6,881 bases of DNA from an uncultured Actinomycetes bacterium (GCA_945957335.1 CAMFLJ010000205.1:1-6881); one strand, 5' to 3'. Counted from the stretch's first letter, positions 1 through 5,843 are shown. The notes: generated by a model from the sequence alone, not told the origin. Made by a program: numbers and translations.

Positions 1-179
1 GTCGACGACGTGGTGGTGGTCGGCGCCTCGGTGGTGGTCGTGGTGCGCGGCCGGGTCGTGGTGGTCGTGCGCGGCTGGGTGGTGGTCGTGGTGCGCGGCG
101 TGGAGGTGGTCGTCGTCGGCGCCGTGGTGGTCGTGGTCGGCGCGGCCGTGGTGGTGGTCGTCGGCGGCTCGGTGGTGGT
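1..179 (-). repeat. Degenerate ~24-bp tandem repeat coding Thr-rich units
   Basis: On the minus strand runs of ACC/ACG codons are broken about every eight codons by Pro/Arg/Ala/Glu/Gln codons, giving about seven units of the type TTTTT-x-P-R. The DNA is a long GGT/GTG-rich tract on the plus strand. Such tracts change length by slippage or recombination and assemble poorly from short reads, so the true unit number may differ. The tract continues to the window edge. Confidence 0.75.
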
Positions 180-296
180 GCTCTGGGCCCCCGCCGGACC
201 GGCCATCGCCCACACCGATGCCGCGGCCACCACGATCAGGGACGCGCCGAGCACGGCGAACGTGCGGGCTCGGCGTTGATCGGTGGGCGTGCGCAC
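1..296 (-). CDS. Secreted Thr/Pro-rich protein, N-terminal part (runs off left edge)
   Basis: No function can be assigned. On the minus strand a GTG at 296 opens a frame of 98 codons still open at base 1. Residues 1-37 form a signal peptide: a basic start (MRTPTDQRRARTF), a hydrophobic core (residues 13-32) and a probable cleavage site after AGPAGA, before QS. From residue 40 the chain is almost only Thr, with Pro/Ala/Arg breaks, in units close to TTTTT-x-P-R. This resembles the flexible, possibly O-glycosylated linker of exported actinobacterial proteins; the functional domain would lie outside the window. GGGAG (311-307) is a plausible ribosome site 10 bases before the GTG. An in-frame GTG at 356 is an alternative start but would put a charged, Pro-rich stretch before the signal peptide. 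The gene follows the glycosylase gene by 115 bases, with a hairpin between, so it may be a separate unit. The signal peptide and linker are clear; the rest is unknown. Confidence 0.72.
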   Translation of the reverse strand, partial: MRTPTDQRRARTFAVLGASLIVVAAASVWAMAGPAGAQSTTTEPPTTTTTAAPTTTTTAPTTTTSTPRTTTTTQPRTTTTTRPRTTTTTEAPTTTTSS

Positions 297-363
297 TGCG
301 GGCGGGCTCCCGGGGGACGGTCGGCCGCCCGGGGGGACGTGCCGCTGCGGCGTCACACTACTT

Positions 364-392
364 CCGGGTGGGGCCGCCCCACGGCCACCCGG
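364..392 (-). terminator. GC-rich hairpin after the glycosylase gene, possible terminator
   Basis: An 8-base perfect arm pair, CCGGGTGG (364-371) and CCACCCGG (385-392), encloses an alternative hairpin, GTGGGG-CCG-CCCCAC (368-382). It starts 20 bases past the TGA of the minus-strand glycosylase gene. It could end that transcript and separate it from the secreted-protein gene. There is no T tract, which is common in high-GC actinobacteria but weakens the call. The rest of 297-411 holds only a weak -10-like TAGTGT (minus strand, 360-355). Confidence 0.35.
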
Positions 393-411
393 AGCACCCC
401 GTCGACCCCGC

Positions 412-1197
412 TCACCTCTGGTGGCGGGGGCACGAGTAGGTGGTGCGGCCGCCGATGGTGCGCCGGTCGAGCAGCGCCCCGTCACGGGGGCACGCACCGC
501 CTCGGCGCCGGGCGTCCTGGAGGTCGCCGGTGTGCGAGCCGCCCCTCTCCCCCAGCACCTCGAGCGTGGTGCCCAGGTGCTGGTGCAGGCGCCGCACCTC
601 GGCCGGCGAGAGCGACGACGCGGGACGGGCCGGGTCGAGGCCCGCTCGCCACAGCAGCTCGTCGGTCAGCAGGTTGCCGAGCCCGGCCAGGCGCGCCTGG
701 TCCATCAGCCGCGCCTTCAGCGGTGCCTCGCTGCCGGCCACGATCCGGCCCAGCTCGGCCCGGCCCACGTCGGCGGCGTCGGGGCCGAGGCGCTCCTCGT
801 CGGGGTCGAGCTCGACGCCCCCGAGGCGGCGCGGGTCGCGCAGGCGCAGCGCGGTGCCCCCGTCGAAGTGGACGACGAAGCGCTCCCACGCCGGGTCCTT
901 GCGGTGCGAGGCGTACTGGAGCTGGTCGATGGCGTCGACACCGTCGAGCTCGAGCACGCCCGTCATCCCGAAGCGCAGGCCGAGGGTGGGGCCGTCGTCG
1001 CTCGTGTCGAGCAGCAGGAGCTTGCCCCGGCGGCGGTCGGCCACGAACCGGCGACCGACGAGCGCGTCGACGACCTGGTCGGCGGTGGCACCGCCCTTCA
1101 GGAACCACGCGTCGGGGGCGTCGACGGCCACGATCGGGCGCCCGAGCGACGCCGCCGCGGCGCGGCGGTACACCTCGACCTCGAGCATCTCGGGCAC
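412..1197 (-). CDS. mutM: Formamidopyrimidine-DNA glycosylase family protein (Fpg/MutM/Nei-like)
   Basis: A 261-residue base-excision repair enzyme that would cut damaged bases such as 8-oxoguanine or oxidised pyrimidines from DNA and nick the AP site. The N-terminus MPEMLEVEVYRR matches the family's PELPEVE; Pro2 (the catalytic N-terminal proline after Met removal) and Glu3 are present. Lys59 in RRGKLLLL fits the conserved beta-hairpin lysine, and LGNLLTDELLW (about 173-183) is the helix-two-turn-helix segment with its Asn. The C-terminal beta-hairpin finger has GGRTTYSCPRH with the DNA-contacting Arg251. The usual CxxC-x16-CxxC zinc ligands read Cys236, Asp239, Cys256, His259. The GTG start is chosen because Pro must follow the first Met, and AGGGGG (1210-1205) lies 7 bases upstream. 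It begins 18 bases after the PLP-enzyme gene and is probably co-transcribed with the methionine genes. Family is clear; substrate (MutM versus Nei type) is not. Confidence 0.9.
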   Translation of the reverse strand: MPEMLEVEVYRRAAAASLGRPIVAVDAPDAWFLKGGATADQVVDALVGRRFVADRRRGKLLLLDTSDDGPTLGLRFGMTGVLELDGVDAIDQLQYASHRKDPAWERFVVHFDGGTALRLRDPRRLGGVELDPDEERLGPDAADVGRAELGRIVAGSEAPLKARLMDQARLAGLGNLLTDELLWRAGLDPARPASSLSPAEVRRLHQHLGTTLEVLGERGGSHTGDLQDARRRGGACPRDGALLDRRTIGGRTTYSCPRHQR

Positions 1198-1204
1198 GGC
1201 GAGG

Positions 1205-1210
1205 CCCCCT
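1205..1210 (-). promoter_or_regulatory. Ribosome binding site fixing the GTG start of the glycosylase
   Basis: Minus-strand AGGGGG sits 7 bases before the GTG at 1197, within the short gap after the upstream TGA (1218-1216). It supports translation from the GTG and not from the in-frame ATG three codons later. Confidence 0.6.
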
Positions 1211-1215
1211 GCCCG

Positions 1216-2406
1216 TCAGGCGCCGATGCGGGCGAGCGCCTGCGCGACGTCGGCCACGAGGTCGTCCGGGTGCTCGAGGCCGATCGACACGCGGATCGTG
1301 CCGGGGCCGATGCCGCTGGCCTCCAGCTCGCCCGGTGTGAGGTTCACGTGGGTGGTCGACGCCGGGTGGGTCACCAGCGTCTCGGGGCCGCCCAGCGACG
1401 TCGCCAGCTGGGCGATCTCCAGCGCCTCGACGAACGTGCGGCCCGCCTCGAGCCCGCCGACCAGGTCGAAGGTGAGCAGACCGCCGGGCAGCGCCATCTG
1501 GCGCGACGCGAGCTCGTGCTGCGGGTGCGACTCGAGGCCCGGCCAGCGCACCTCGCCGACCTCGGGCCGACCCTCGAGGAAGCGGGCCACCGCGCCGGCG
1601 TTGGCGCTCTGGCGCTCGAGGCGCACCCCGAGGGTGCGCAGGCCCCGCAGGCCGTTCATGGCGTCGAAGGGCGACGCGTTGGCGCCCTGGAGCACGGCGA
1701 AGGAGTAGAGCCAGTTGACCAGCTCGGCCTCGCCCGCCACCACCCCGAGGGTGGCGTCGTTGTGCCCGGCGATGGCCTTGGTGGCCGAGTGCACGACCAG
1801 GTCGACGCCGTGGTCGAGCGGGCGCTGGATGAGCGGCGTGGCGAAGGTGGAGTCGACGACGGTCATCGGGCCGGCGATGGCGCCGATCTCGTCGAGGTCG
1901 ACGATGTCGAGGCGCGGGTTGGCCGGCGTCTCGGCGATCACGAGCGTGGTCTTGCCGGGGATCACCGCAGCCGCGAACGCACCCGGCTCGGTGGCGTCGA
2001 CGAACGTGACGTCGATGCCGAAGCGCGGGCACACGGTCTGCAGCAGCATCTGGGTGCCGGCGTAGATCTGGCGCTGGGCGACGATGTGGTCACCGGTCGA
2101 GCACAGCCCGAGCACGACCGCGCTGATGGCCCCCATGCCGGACGCGAACGCGCGGGCGGTCTCCGCTCCCTCGAGCTGGGCGATGGCGTCCTCGAAGCCG
2201 GCCACCGTGGGGTTGCCGTAGCGGCTGTAGAAGCGCGCCGCACCGACACCGGTGGCCATCCGTCGCCCCTCCTCCACCGTCGGGGTGACGAAGGTGGTGG
2301 TGGCCCACAGGATCGGGGCCAGCGCGGTGTCGTTGTCGGCCCGCCCGGCACGGATCGCCCGCGTCTCGGGGTGCAGTGCGGGGGTGCCGGCATCGGCGTC
2401 GGTCAT
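1216..2406 (-). CDS. PLP-dependent trans-sulfuration enzyme (cystathionine gamma-synthase / O-acylhomoserine sulfhydrylase family)
   Basis: A 396-residue cytosolic Cys/Met-metabolism PLP enzyme of the fold-type I family. It would replace the acyl group of O-acetylhomoserine with cysteine (giving cystathionine, MetB type) or with sulfide (giving homocysteine, MetZ/MetY type). Seen in order: the cofactor-phosphate motif YSRYGNPT from the neighbouring subunit (60-67), Tyr115 in RQIYAGT for ring stacking, Asp185 in VVDSTFATP, the Schiff-base Lys210 in VVHSATKAIAGH, and Arg372 in TIRVSIGLE for the substrate carboxylate. Length fits MetB/MetZ, not the roughly 430-residue MetY enzymes. Sequence alone does not tell MetB from MetZ, so no symbol is given. 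The ATG at 2406 overlaps the metX stop as ATGA, which suggests coupled translation, and AAGGG lies 6 bases upstream inside metX. A much longer open frame reads upstream through metX out of phase and is not coding. Riboswitch control through metX is inferred. Confidence 0.92.
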   Translation of the reverse strand: MTDADAGTPALHPETRAIRAGRADNDTALAPILWATTTFVTPTVEEGRRMATGVGAARFYSRYGNPTVAGFEDAIAQLEGAETARAFASGMGAISAVVLGLCSTGDHIVAQRQIYAGTQMLLQTVCPRFGIDVTFVDATEPGAFAAAVIPGKTTLVIAETPANPRLDIVDLDEIGAIAGPMTVVDSTFATPLIQRPLDHGVDLVVHSATKAIAGHNDATLGVVAGEAELVNWLYSFAVLQGANASPFDAMNGLRGLRTLGVRLERQSANAGAVARFLEGRPEVGEVRWPGLESHPQHELASRQMALPGGLLTFDLVGGLEAGRTFVEALEIAQLATSLGGPETLVTHPASTTHVNLTPGELEASGIGPGTIRVSIGLEHPDDLVADVAQALARIGA

Positions 2407-3605
2407 CGGTCGCCCTTCTCGATGGAGTGCAGGAACGGCACGAGCGCGTCGCCCACAGCGTCGCTCTCGAGGAGGAACGCGTCGTGGCCGTCGGGGCTCG
2501 AGATCTCCACGTGGGTGGCCTCGCCGCCGAGCGACGCGACCGTCTCGTGGATCAGCTCCTGCTGGTACGGGGGGTAGAGGGTGTCGGAGTCGATCGCCAG
2601 GGTGAGCACCGGCGCGGTGATGCGGGCCAGCGCCCGCTCCATGCCGCCGCGACCACGGCCGACGTCGTGGAGGTCCATCGCCCGGTTGATGACGAGGTAG
2701 GAGTTGGCGTCGAAGCGGCGCACCAGCTTGGCGCCGTGGTAGTCGAGGTAGCCCTCGACGTCGAAGCGCTGCCACGGCGTGAACCGGTCGTCGATGGGGT
2801 CGAGGTGCTTGCGCCCGAACCGCTCGTTGAACACCTGCTCGGTGCGGTAGCTGATCTGGGCGGCCTCGCGCGCGATCGCCAGCCCCAGGTGGGGGCCGTC
2901 GCCGGGCTCGGCGTCGTAGTAGTCGCCGCCGCGCCACCTCGGGTCGAGGACGATCGAGCTGCGCTGCACGCTCGAGAGCGCGATCTGCTGTGCGCTGGCC
3001 GCCGCGGTGGTGGCGATGGCGGCCACCGCGCGCACCCGCTCCGGGTACATCACGCCCCACTCCAGGGCCTGCATGCCGCCCATCGAGCCGCCGACCACGG
3101 CGAGCCAGCGGTCGATGCCGAGGTGGTCGGCCACGGCGGCCTGGGCACGCACCATGTCGCGGATCGACACCACCGGGAAGGTCGAGCCGTAGGGCCGACC
3201 GGTGGCGGCCTCGATCGACGAGGGGCCGGTGCTGCCCTGGCACCCGCCGAGGACGTTGACGCACACGACGAAGAGGCGGTCGGTGTCGAGCGCCCGGCCC
3301 GGGCCGATCAGGCTGTCCCACCAGCCTTCGGTCGGATGGCCGGGGCCGCTGCGGCCGGCGGCGTGGCTGTCGCCTGTGAGGGCGTGGCACACGAGCACGG
3401 CGTTGGCCGCGTCGGCATCGAGGGTGCCCCAGGTCTCGTAGGCGGCGGTGACGTCGCGCAGCGAGCCGCCGCCCTCGAGCACGAACGACCGCTCGGTCGC
3501 GAAGGTGTGGAACTTCCGATCGCCCGCGGGATCGCCCGGCCGCCACGCCCCGGAGGCGGGCAGCAGGTCGGCGCTCAGGGGCGCCCGACGGGTCGGATCG
3601 GTCAT
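2403..3605 (-). CDS. metX: Homoserine O-acetyltransferase
   Basis: A 400-residue alpha/beta-hydrolase-fold enzyme that transfers an acetyl group from acetyl-CoA to L-homoserine, the committing step of methionine synthesis. The catalytic triad is visible: Ser174 in VVGGSMGGMQALEWG, Asp339 in AIDSDTLYPP and His374 in PDGHDAFLLE. CHALTGDSHAAG (73-84), NVLGGCQGSTGP (117-128) and PRWRGGDYY (222-230) are typical of the family. The ATG at 3605 is chosen because GAGGAG (3615-3610) precedes it by 4 bases, the family N-terminus starts here, and the frame extending up to 3770 is occupied by the riboswitch. It is the first gene of the operon and overlaps the next by 4 bases. Some MetX-fold enzymes use succinyl-CoA; acyl specificity cannot be settled here. 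Confidence 0.95.
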   Translation of the reverse strand: MTDPTRRAPLSADLLPASGAWRPGDPAGDRKFHTFATERSFVLEGGGSLRDVTAAYETWGTLDADAANAVLVCHALTGDSHAAGRSGPGHPTEGWWDSLIGPGRALDTDRLFVVCVNVLGGCQGSTGPSSIEAATGRPYGSTFPVVSIRDMVRAQAAVADHLGIDRWLAVVGGSMGGMQALEWGVMYPERVRAVAAIATTAAASAQQIALSSVQRSSIVLDPRWRGGDYYDAEPGDGPHLGLAIAREAAQISYRTEQVFNERFGRKHLDPIDDRFTPWQRFDVEGYLDYHGAKLVRRFDANSYLVINRAMDLHDVGRGRGGMERALARITAPVLTLAIDSDTLYPPYQQELIHETVASLGGEATHVEISSPDGHDAFLLESDAVGDALVPFLHSIEKGDR

Positions 3606-3609
3606 CGTG

Positions 3610-3615
3610 CTCCTC
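3610..3615 (-). promoter_or_regulatory. Ribosome binding site of metX
   Basis: Minus-strand GAGGAG is 4 bases before the metX ATG. It is directly preceded by GTTCG (3619-3615), a second copy of the sequence complementary to the riboswitch P3 loop, so its exposure may depend on the state of the riboswitch. Confidence 0.6.
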
Positions 3616-3631
3616 GAACTCTTGGTTGCCG

Positions 3632-3740
3632 CCACCGAACGGTGGAGGCCGCATCCCCGCCGTGGAGGCGGGTTGGCACCTTGGGTGTTCGCCCCAGGTT
3701 GCCGGACCCGGAGAACCGGGCCACTCGTGATGTGACAGCA
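3632..3740 (-). promoter_or_regulatory. SAM riboswitch of the SAM-I/SAM-IV clan, probably SAM-I/IV type
   Basis: The minus strand holds the SAM-clan core in order: CATC then CGAGTGG (P1 5' strand and junction, 3732-3721); a short P2 hairpin CCCGG-TTCT-CCGGG (3720-3707); the invariant GGCAACC (3703-3697); P3 closing TGGGG and CACCCA around CGAA; AGGTGCCAA (3681-3673); a P4 hairpin CCCGCC-TCCAC-GGCGGG (3672-3656); and GATG (3655-3652) closing P1. P2 lacks the long kink-turn arm of SAM-I. The P3 loop CGAAC (3691-3687) is complementary to GTTCG (3640-3636) downstream of P1, the position of the SAM-IV pseudoknot. P4 between P3 and P1 is a SAM-I trait. It lies 27 bases before metX and should lower expression of methionine genes when SAM is abundant. 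No terminator with a T tract follows, so control of translation is more likely. The SAM class is secure; the exact subtype is my assignment. Confidence 0.88.
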
Positions 3741-3770
3741 ATGGTGCCCGTGCGGCACCCGCTGGTGCAA
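3741..3770 (-). promoter_or_regulatory. Candidate promoter of the methionine operon
   Basis: Minus-strand TTGCAC (3770-3765) and CACCAT (3746-3741) are 18 bases apart and would start RNA near 3735, at the 5' edge of the riboswitch. The -35 is good and the -10 poor. The spacer contains the hairpin-forming GGTGCC-N5-GGCACC (3743-3759). Placement relative to the aptamer is the main support. Confidence 0.35.
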
Positions 3771-3849
3771 GAACCATCGGCACCGGGGCCGTCGGGGTGG
3801 AGGGTTTCGCGATCCGAGGGCCGACCGTGGCCACGCGCCGCCGCCTGGG

Positions 3850-3869
3850 CCGATCTCTTGTCAGATCGG
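3850..3869. promoter_or_regulatory. Perfect dyad overlapping a -35 box, candidate operator
   Basis: CCGATCT (3850-3856) and AGATCGG (3863-3869) form a perfect 7-base inverted repeat with a 6-base spacer, the geometry of a homodimeric repressor site. It covers the -35 box TTGTCA of the plus-strand promoter, so a bound protein would block RNA polymerase. It lies in the divergent region between metX and the DUF1330 gene. No regulator gene is present in the window, so the ligand and protein are unknown. Confidence 0.5.
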
Positions 3870-3886
3870 GTGACAGTTCCTAGGCT
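3858..3886 (+). promoter_or_regulatory. Promoter of the DUF1330 gene, leaderless type
   Basis: TTGTCA (3858-3863) and TAGGCT (3881-3886) are separated by exactly 17 bases, near the housekeeping sigma consensus. The -10 ends 6 bases before the ATG at 3893, so RNA should begin at or next to the A of the start codon. No Shine-Dalgarno sequence precedes the ATG, in agreement with a leaderless mRNA. Confidence 0.7.
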
Positions 3887-3892
3887 CGCGCC

Positions 3893-4291
3893 ATGACCGA
3901 CGCCTTCGTGACCCCGACCGCCGAGCAGCTCGAGGCCGTGGCGGCGTCGCCGGAGCAGGGCCCGGTCGTGATGCTGAACCTGCTCCGCTACAACGACCGT
4001 GCCAGCGACGGCAGCGACCGCACCGGGCGCCAGGCCTACATGGACTACGCCTCGCACGTCGTGCCGATGGTGGTGGCGCTCGGCGGCTCGATCGTGTTCC
4101 AGGGCGAGGCCGGTTCCTCGGTCATCGGACCGGTCGACGAGCGCTGGGACGAGGTGGCCCTCGTCCAGTATCCGAGCCGGGCGGCCTTCCTCGGCATGAT
4201 CACCTCGGCCGACTACCTGGCGATCCACCACCACCGCGAGGCCGCCCTGGCCGACAGCCGCCTCGTCCCCATGACGCCCGGCGGGTTCTGA
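3893..4291 (+). CDS. DUF1330 domain-containing protein
   Basis: A 132-residue soluble protein of the DUF1330 family, a small ferredoxin-like (dimeric alpha-beta barrel) fold of unknown biochemical role. Family hallmarks are seen: GPVVMLNLLRY (23-33), RQAYMDYASHVVPMV (46-60), GGSIVFQGEAGSSVIGP (64-80), the WDEVALVQYPSRAAFLGMI stretch (85-103), and REAALADSRLVPM near the end (115-127). There is no signal peptide or membrane segment. The ATG is fixed by the promoter, whose -10 ends 6 bases upstream. It stands alone: metX is divergent on one side and the MBL gene on the other has its own candidate promoter 94 bases on. The dyad over its -35 box suggests a dedicated repressor. Related barrels include EthD-like proteins and monooxygenases, but no catalytic residue can be named. 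Confidence 0.9.
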   Translation: MTDAFVTPTAEQLEAVAASPEQGPVVMLNLLRYNDRASDGSDRTGRQAYMDYASHVVPMVVALGGSIVFQGEAGSSVIGPVDERWDEVALVQYPSRAAFLGMITSADYLAIHHHREAALADSRLVPMTPGGF

Positions 4292-4301
4292 CCTCGTCGC
4301 A

Positions 4302-4350
4302 CCGCCGCACGATCGGGCCGGACGGCGGACCGGAGGGGTCCGGGGCCCCT
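4302..4350 (+). terminator. Hairpins after the DUF1330 gene, weak terminator candidate
   Basis: Two GC-rich stems lie in the 94-base gap: CCGCCG (4302-4307) with CGGCGG (4323-4328), and AGGGG (4334-4338) with CCCCT (4346-4350). They begin 11 bases after the stop. Neither has a T tract, and in such GC-rich DNA short stems are expected by chance, so support is weak. Confidence 0.25.
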
Positions 4351-4379
4351 GACGTGGGCCCTCCTGCGGGACGTACGTT
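4349..4379 (+). promoter_or_regulatory. Candidate leaderless promoter of the MBL gene
   Basis: TACGTT (4374-4379), within an ACGTACGT stretch, ends 6 bases before the ATG at 4386, the same distance as at the DUF1330 gene. CTGACG (4349-4354) is a partial -35 match but 19 bases away, longer than ideal. No clear Shine-Dalgarno sequence precedes the ATG. Confidence 0.4.
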
Positions 4380-4385
4380 GCGGCC

Positions 4386-5840
4386 ATGGGCAGCGCGATC
4401 TCCCGCCCCGACGACCCCGTCCTGAGCTTCCTCGGCGCCACCGGCACCGTCACCGGCTCGCGGTTCCTCCTCGACACCGAGCACGGTCGGGTGCTGGTCG
4501 ACTGCGGCCTCTACCAGGGCCTCAAGGACCTGCGCGAGCGCAACTGGCAGCCGTTCCCGTTCGACCCGGCGAGCATCGACGCCGTCGTGCTCACCCACGC
4601 CCACATCGACCACTGCGGCTCGCTCCCGATCCTGGTGCGCGACGGCTTCACCGGACCGATCCGCTGCTCCGGTCGCACCGCCGAGCTGGCCGCGATCGTG
4701 CTGCCCGACTCCGGGCACCTCCACGAGGAGGAGGCGGCGTGGGCCAACAAGCGGGGCTGGTCGAAGCACTCCCCCGCGCTGCCGCTCTACACCGAGGCCG
4801 ACGCGGTGCGCTCGCTCGACTCGCTGGCGCCGGTGGGCTTCGGCGAGGTCGTCGAGCTCGTGCCCGGGGTGCGGGCGACGCTGCACCCGGCCGGCCACAT
4901 CCTCGGCTCGTCGGTGGCGCTGATCGAGATCGACGGCGCCGGAGCCGGTGGCGGTGGCGGTGGCGGTGGCGATGGCCCCGTCCGGGTCGTCTTCTCCGGT
5001 GACCTCGGACGTCCCCACCACCCGCTGCTGGGGCCGCCGACGTCGCTCGACCAGCTGGCCCCGGACGTCGTCGTGGTCGAGTCGACCTACGGCGGGCGCC
5101 ACCACGACGACACCTCCGCCCTCGAGCGCCTCGCCGGCGCGATCAGCCGCACCGCGGCCCGGGGTGGCACCGTCGTGATCCCCGCCTTCGCCGTCGACCG
5201 CACCGAGGTGCTGCTCCACCACCTGCGCCTGCTGCAGCGATCCGGCGCCATCCCCGACATCCCGATCGCGGTCGACAGCCCGATGGCGCTCGCCTCGCTG
5301 CGCGTCTACCGGGACGCGGTGGTCGACGGCTCGCCCGACGTGCGCCGCGAGCTGCTCGACGGGCCCGACCCGTTCACCCCCGACGGGCTGGTCGAGGTGC
5401 GCGACGTCGACGGCTCGAAGGAGCTCGACCGCCGCGCCGACCCCAAGATCATCGTGTCGGCCTCGGGCATGGCCACCGGCGGCCGGGTGCTCCACCACCT
5501 GGCCCGCTACCTGCCCGACCACCGCTCGGCGATCGTGCTCGTCGGGTTCCAGGCCGCCGGCACGCGCGGGCGCGCCCTGGCCGAGGGTGCCCGCCAGGTG
5601 AAGCTGCTCGGCCGCTACGTGCCGGTGCGGGCCGAGGTGGTCGACCTGCCGTCGTTCTCGGTGCACGCCGACCACGACGAGCTGCTGGGCTGGTTGGGCA
5701 CCGCTCCGGAGCCGCCGTCGGCCGTCTACGTCGTGCACGGCGAGCCCGAGGGGTCGGCCGCGCTCGCCGACGCCGTTGCCGAGCGGTTCGGCTGGACGGC
5801 CGTGGTGCCCGAGTACCGCGAGCGGGTCGCCCTCCCCTGA
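4386..5840 (+). CDS. MBL-fold / beta-CASP metallohydrolase, RNA-processing nuclease-like (CPSF/RNase J superfamily)
   Basis: A 484-residue cytosolic protein with a metallo-beta-lactamase domain interrupted by a beta-CASP domain and followed by the RMMBL-like end, as in TTHA0252 and CPSF73 relatives that cut RNA with two zinc ions. All expected ligands are seen: HAHIDH (His71, His73, Asp75, His76), His171 in PAGHILGS, Asp206 in SGDLG, and the C-terminal His451 in VVHGEPEG. The beta-CASP marks are Glu232 in VVVESTYGG, SASGMATGGRVLHHL (358-372) and His427 in FSVHADHDEL. These predict an active enzyme, endo- or exonucleolytic; the true RNA target is unknown. A run of eight Gly (188-195) sits between the third and fourth metal motifs and is probably a disordered surface loop. 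The ATG is fixed by TACGTT ending 6 bases upstream and by the early GATGTVTGSRFLL motif. It is monocistronic or nearly so, with hairpins downstream. Confidence 0.93.
   Translation: MGSAISRPDDPVLSFLGATGTVTGSRFLLDTEHGRVLVDCGLYQGLKDLRERNWQPFPFDPASIDAVVLTHAHIDHCGSLPILVRDGFTGPIRCSGRTAELAAIVLPDSGHLHEEEAAWANKRGWSKHSPALPLYTEADAVRSLDSLAPVGFGEVVELVPGVRATLHPAGHILGSSVALIEIDGAGAGGGGGGGGDGPVRVVFSGDLGRPHHPLLGPPTSLDQLAPDVVVVESTYGGRHHDDTSALERLAGAISRTAARGGTVVIPAFAVDRTEVLLHHLRLLQRSGAIPDIPIAVDSPMALASLRVYRDAVVDGSPDVRRELLDGPDPFTPDGLVEVRDVDGSKELDRRADPKIIVSASGMATGGRVLHHLARYLPDHRSAIVLVGFQAAGTRGRALAEGARQVKLLGRYVPVRAEVVDLPSFSVHADHDELLGWLGTAPEPPSAVYVVHGEPEGSAALADAVAERFGWTAVVPEYRERVALP
4947..4970 (+). repeat. Perfect (GGTGGC)x4 microsatellite coding eight Gly
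   Basis: Four exact copies of GGTGGC lie in frame in the MBL gene, continuing imperfectly into GATGGC. Each unit adds two Gly, so gain or loss keeps the reading frame and only changes the length of a loop. It is a likely site of slippage or assembly error. Confidence 0.85.
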
Positions 5841-5843
5841 TCA

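Noticed and set aside
10..279. Plus-strand poly-Val open frame
   Set aside because: It is the reverse reading of the Thr-rich repeat; the minus strand has a convincing signal peptide in frame.
283..2577. A 764-codon open frame on the plus strand
   Set aside because: It is antisense to the glycosylase and PLP-enzyme genes, both of which show full family motifs. Its composition (Arg, Gly, Val, Asp rich) is typical of the shadow frame in high-GC DNA.
3606..3770. A 55-residue N-terminal extension of metX
   Set aside because: The stretch is the riboswitch, has no family similarity, and a good ribosome site precedes the ATG at 3605.
1216..3834. An 872-codon minus-strand frame that would fuse extra sequence to the PLP enzyme
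   Set aside because: Upstream of 2406 it reads metX in the wrong phase and gives Arg/Pro-rich low-complexity sequence. The ATGA overlap gives the proper start.
4200..5738. A 512-codon minus-strand frame over the MBL gene
   Set aside because: Antisense to a gene with all metal-binding motifs intact; no recognisable domain in the shadow.
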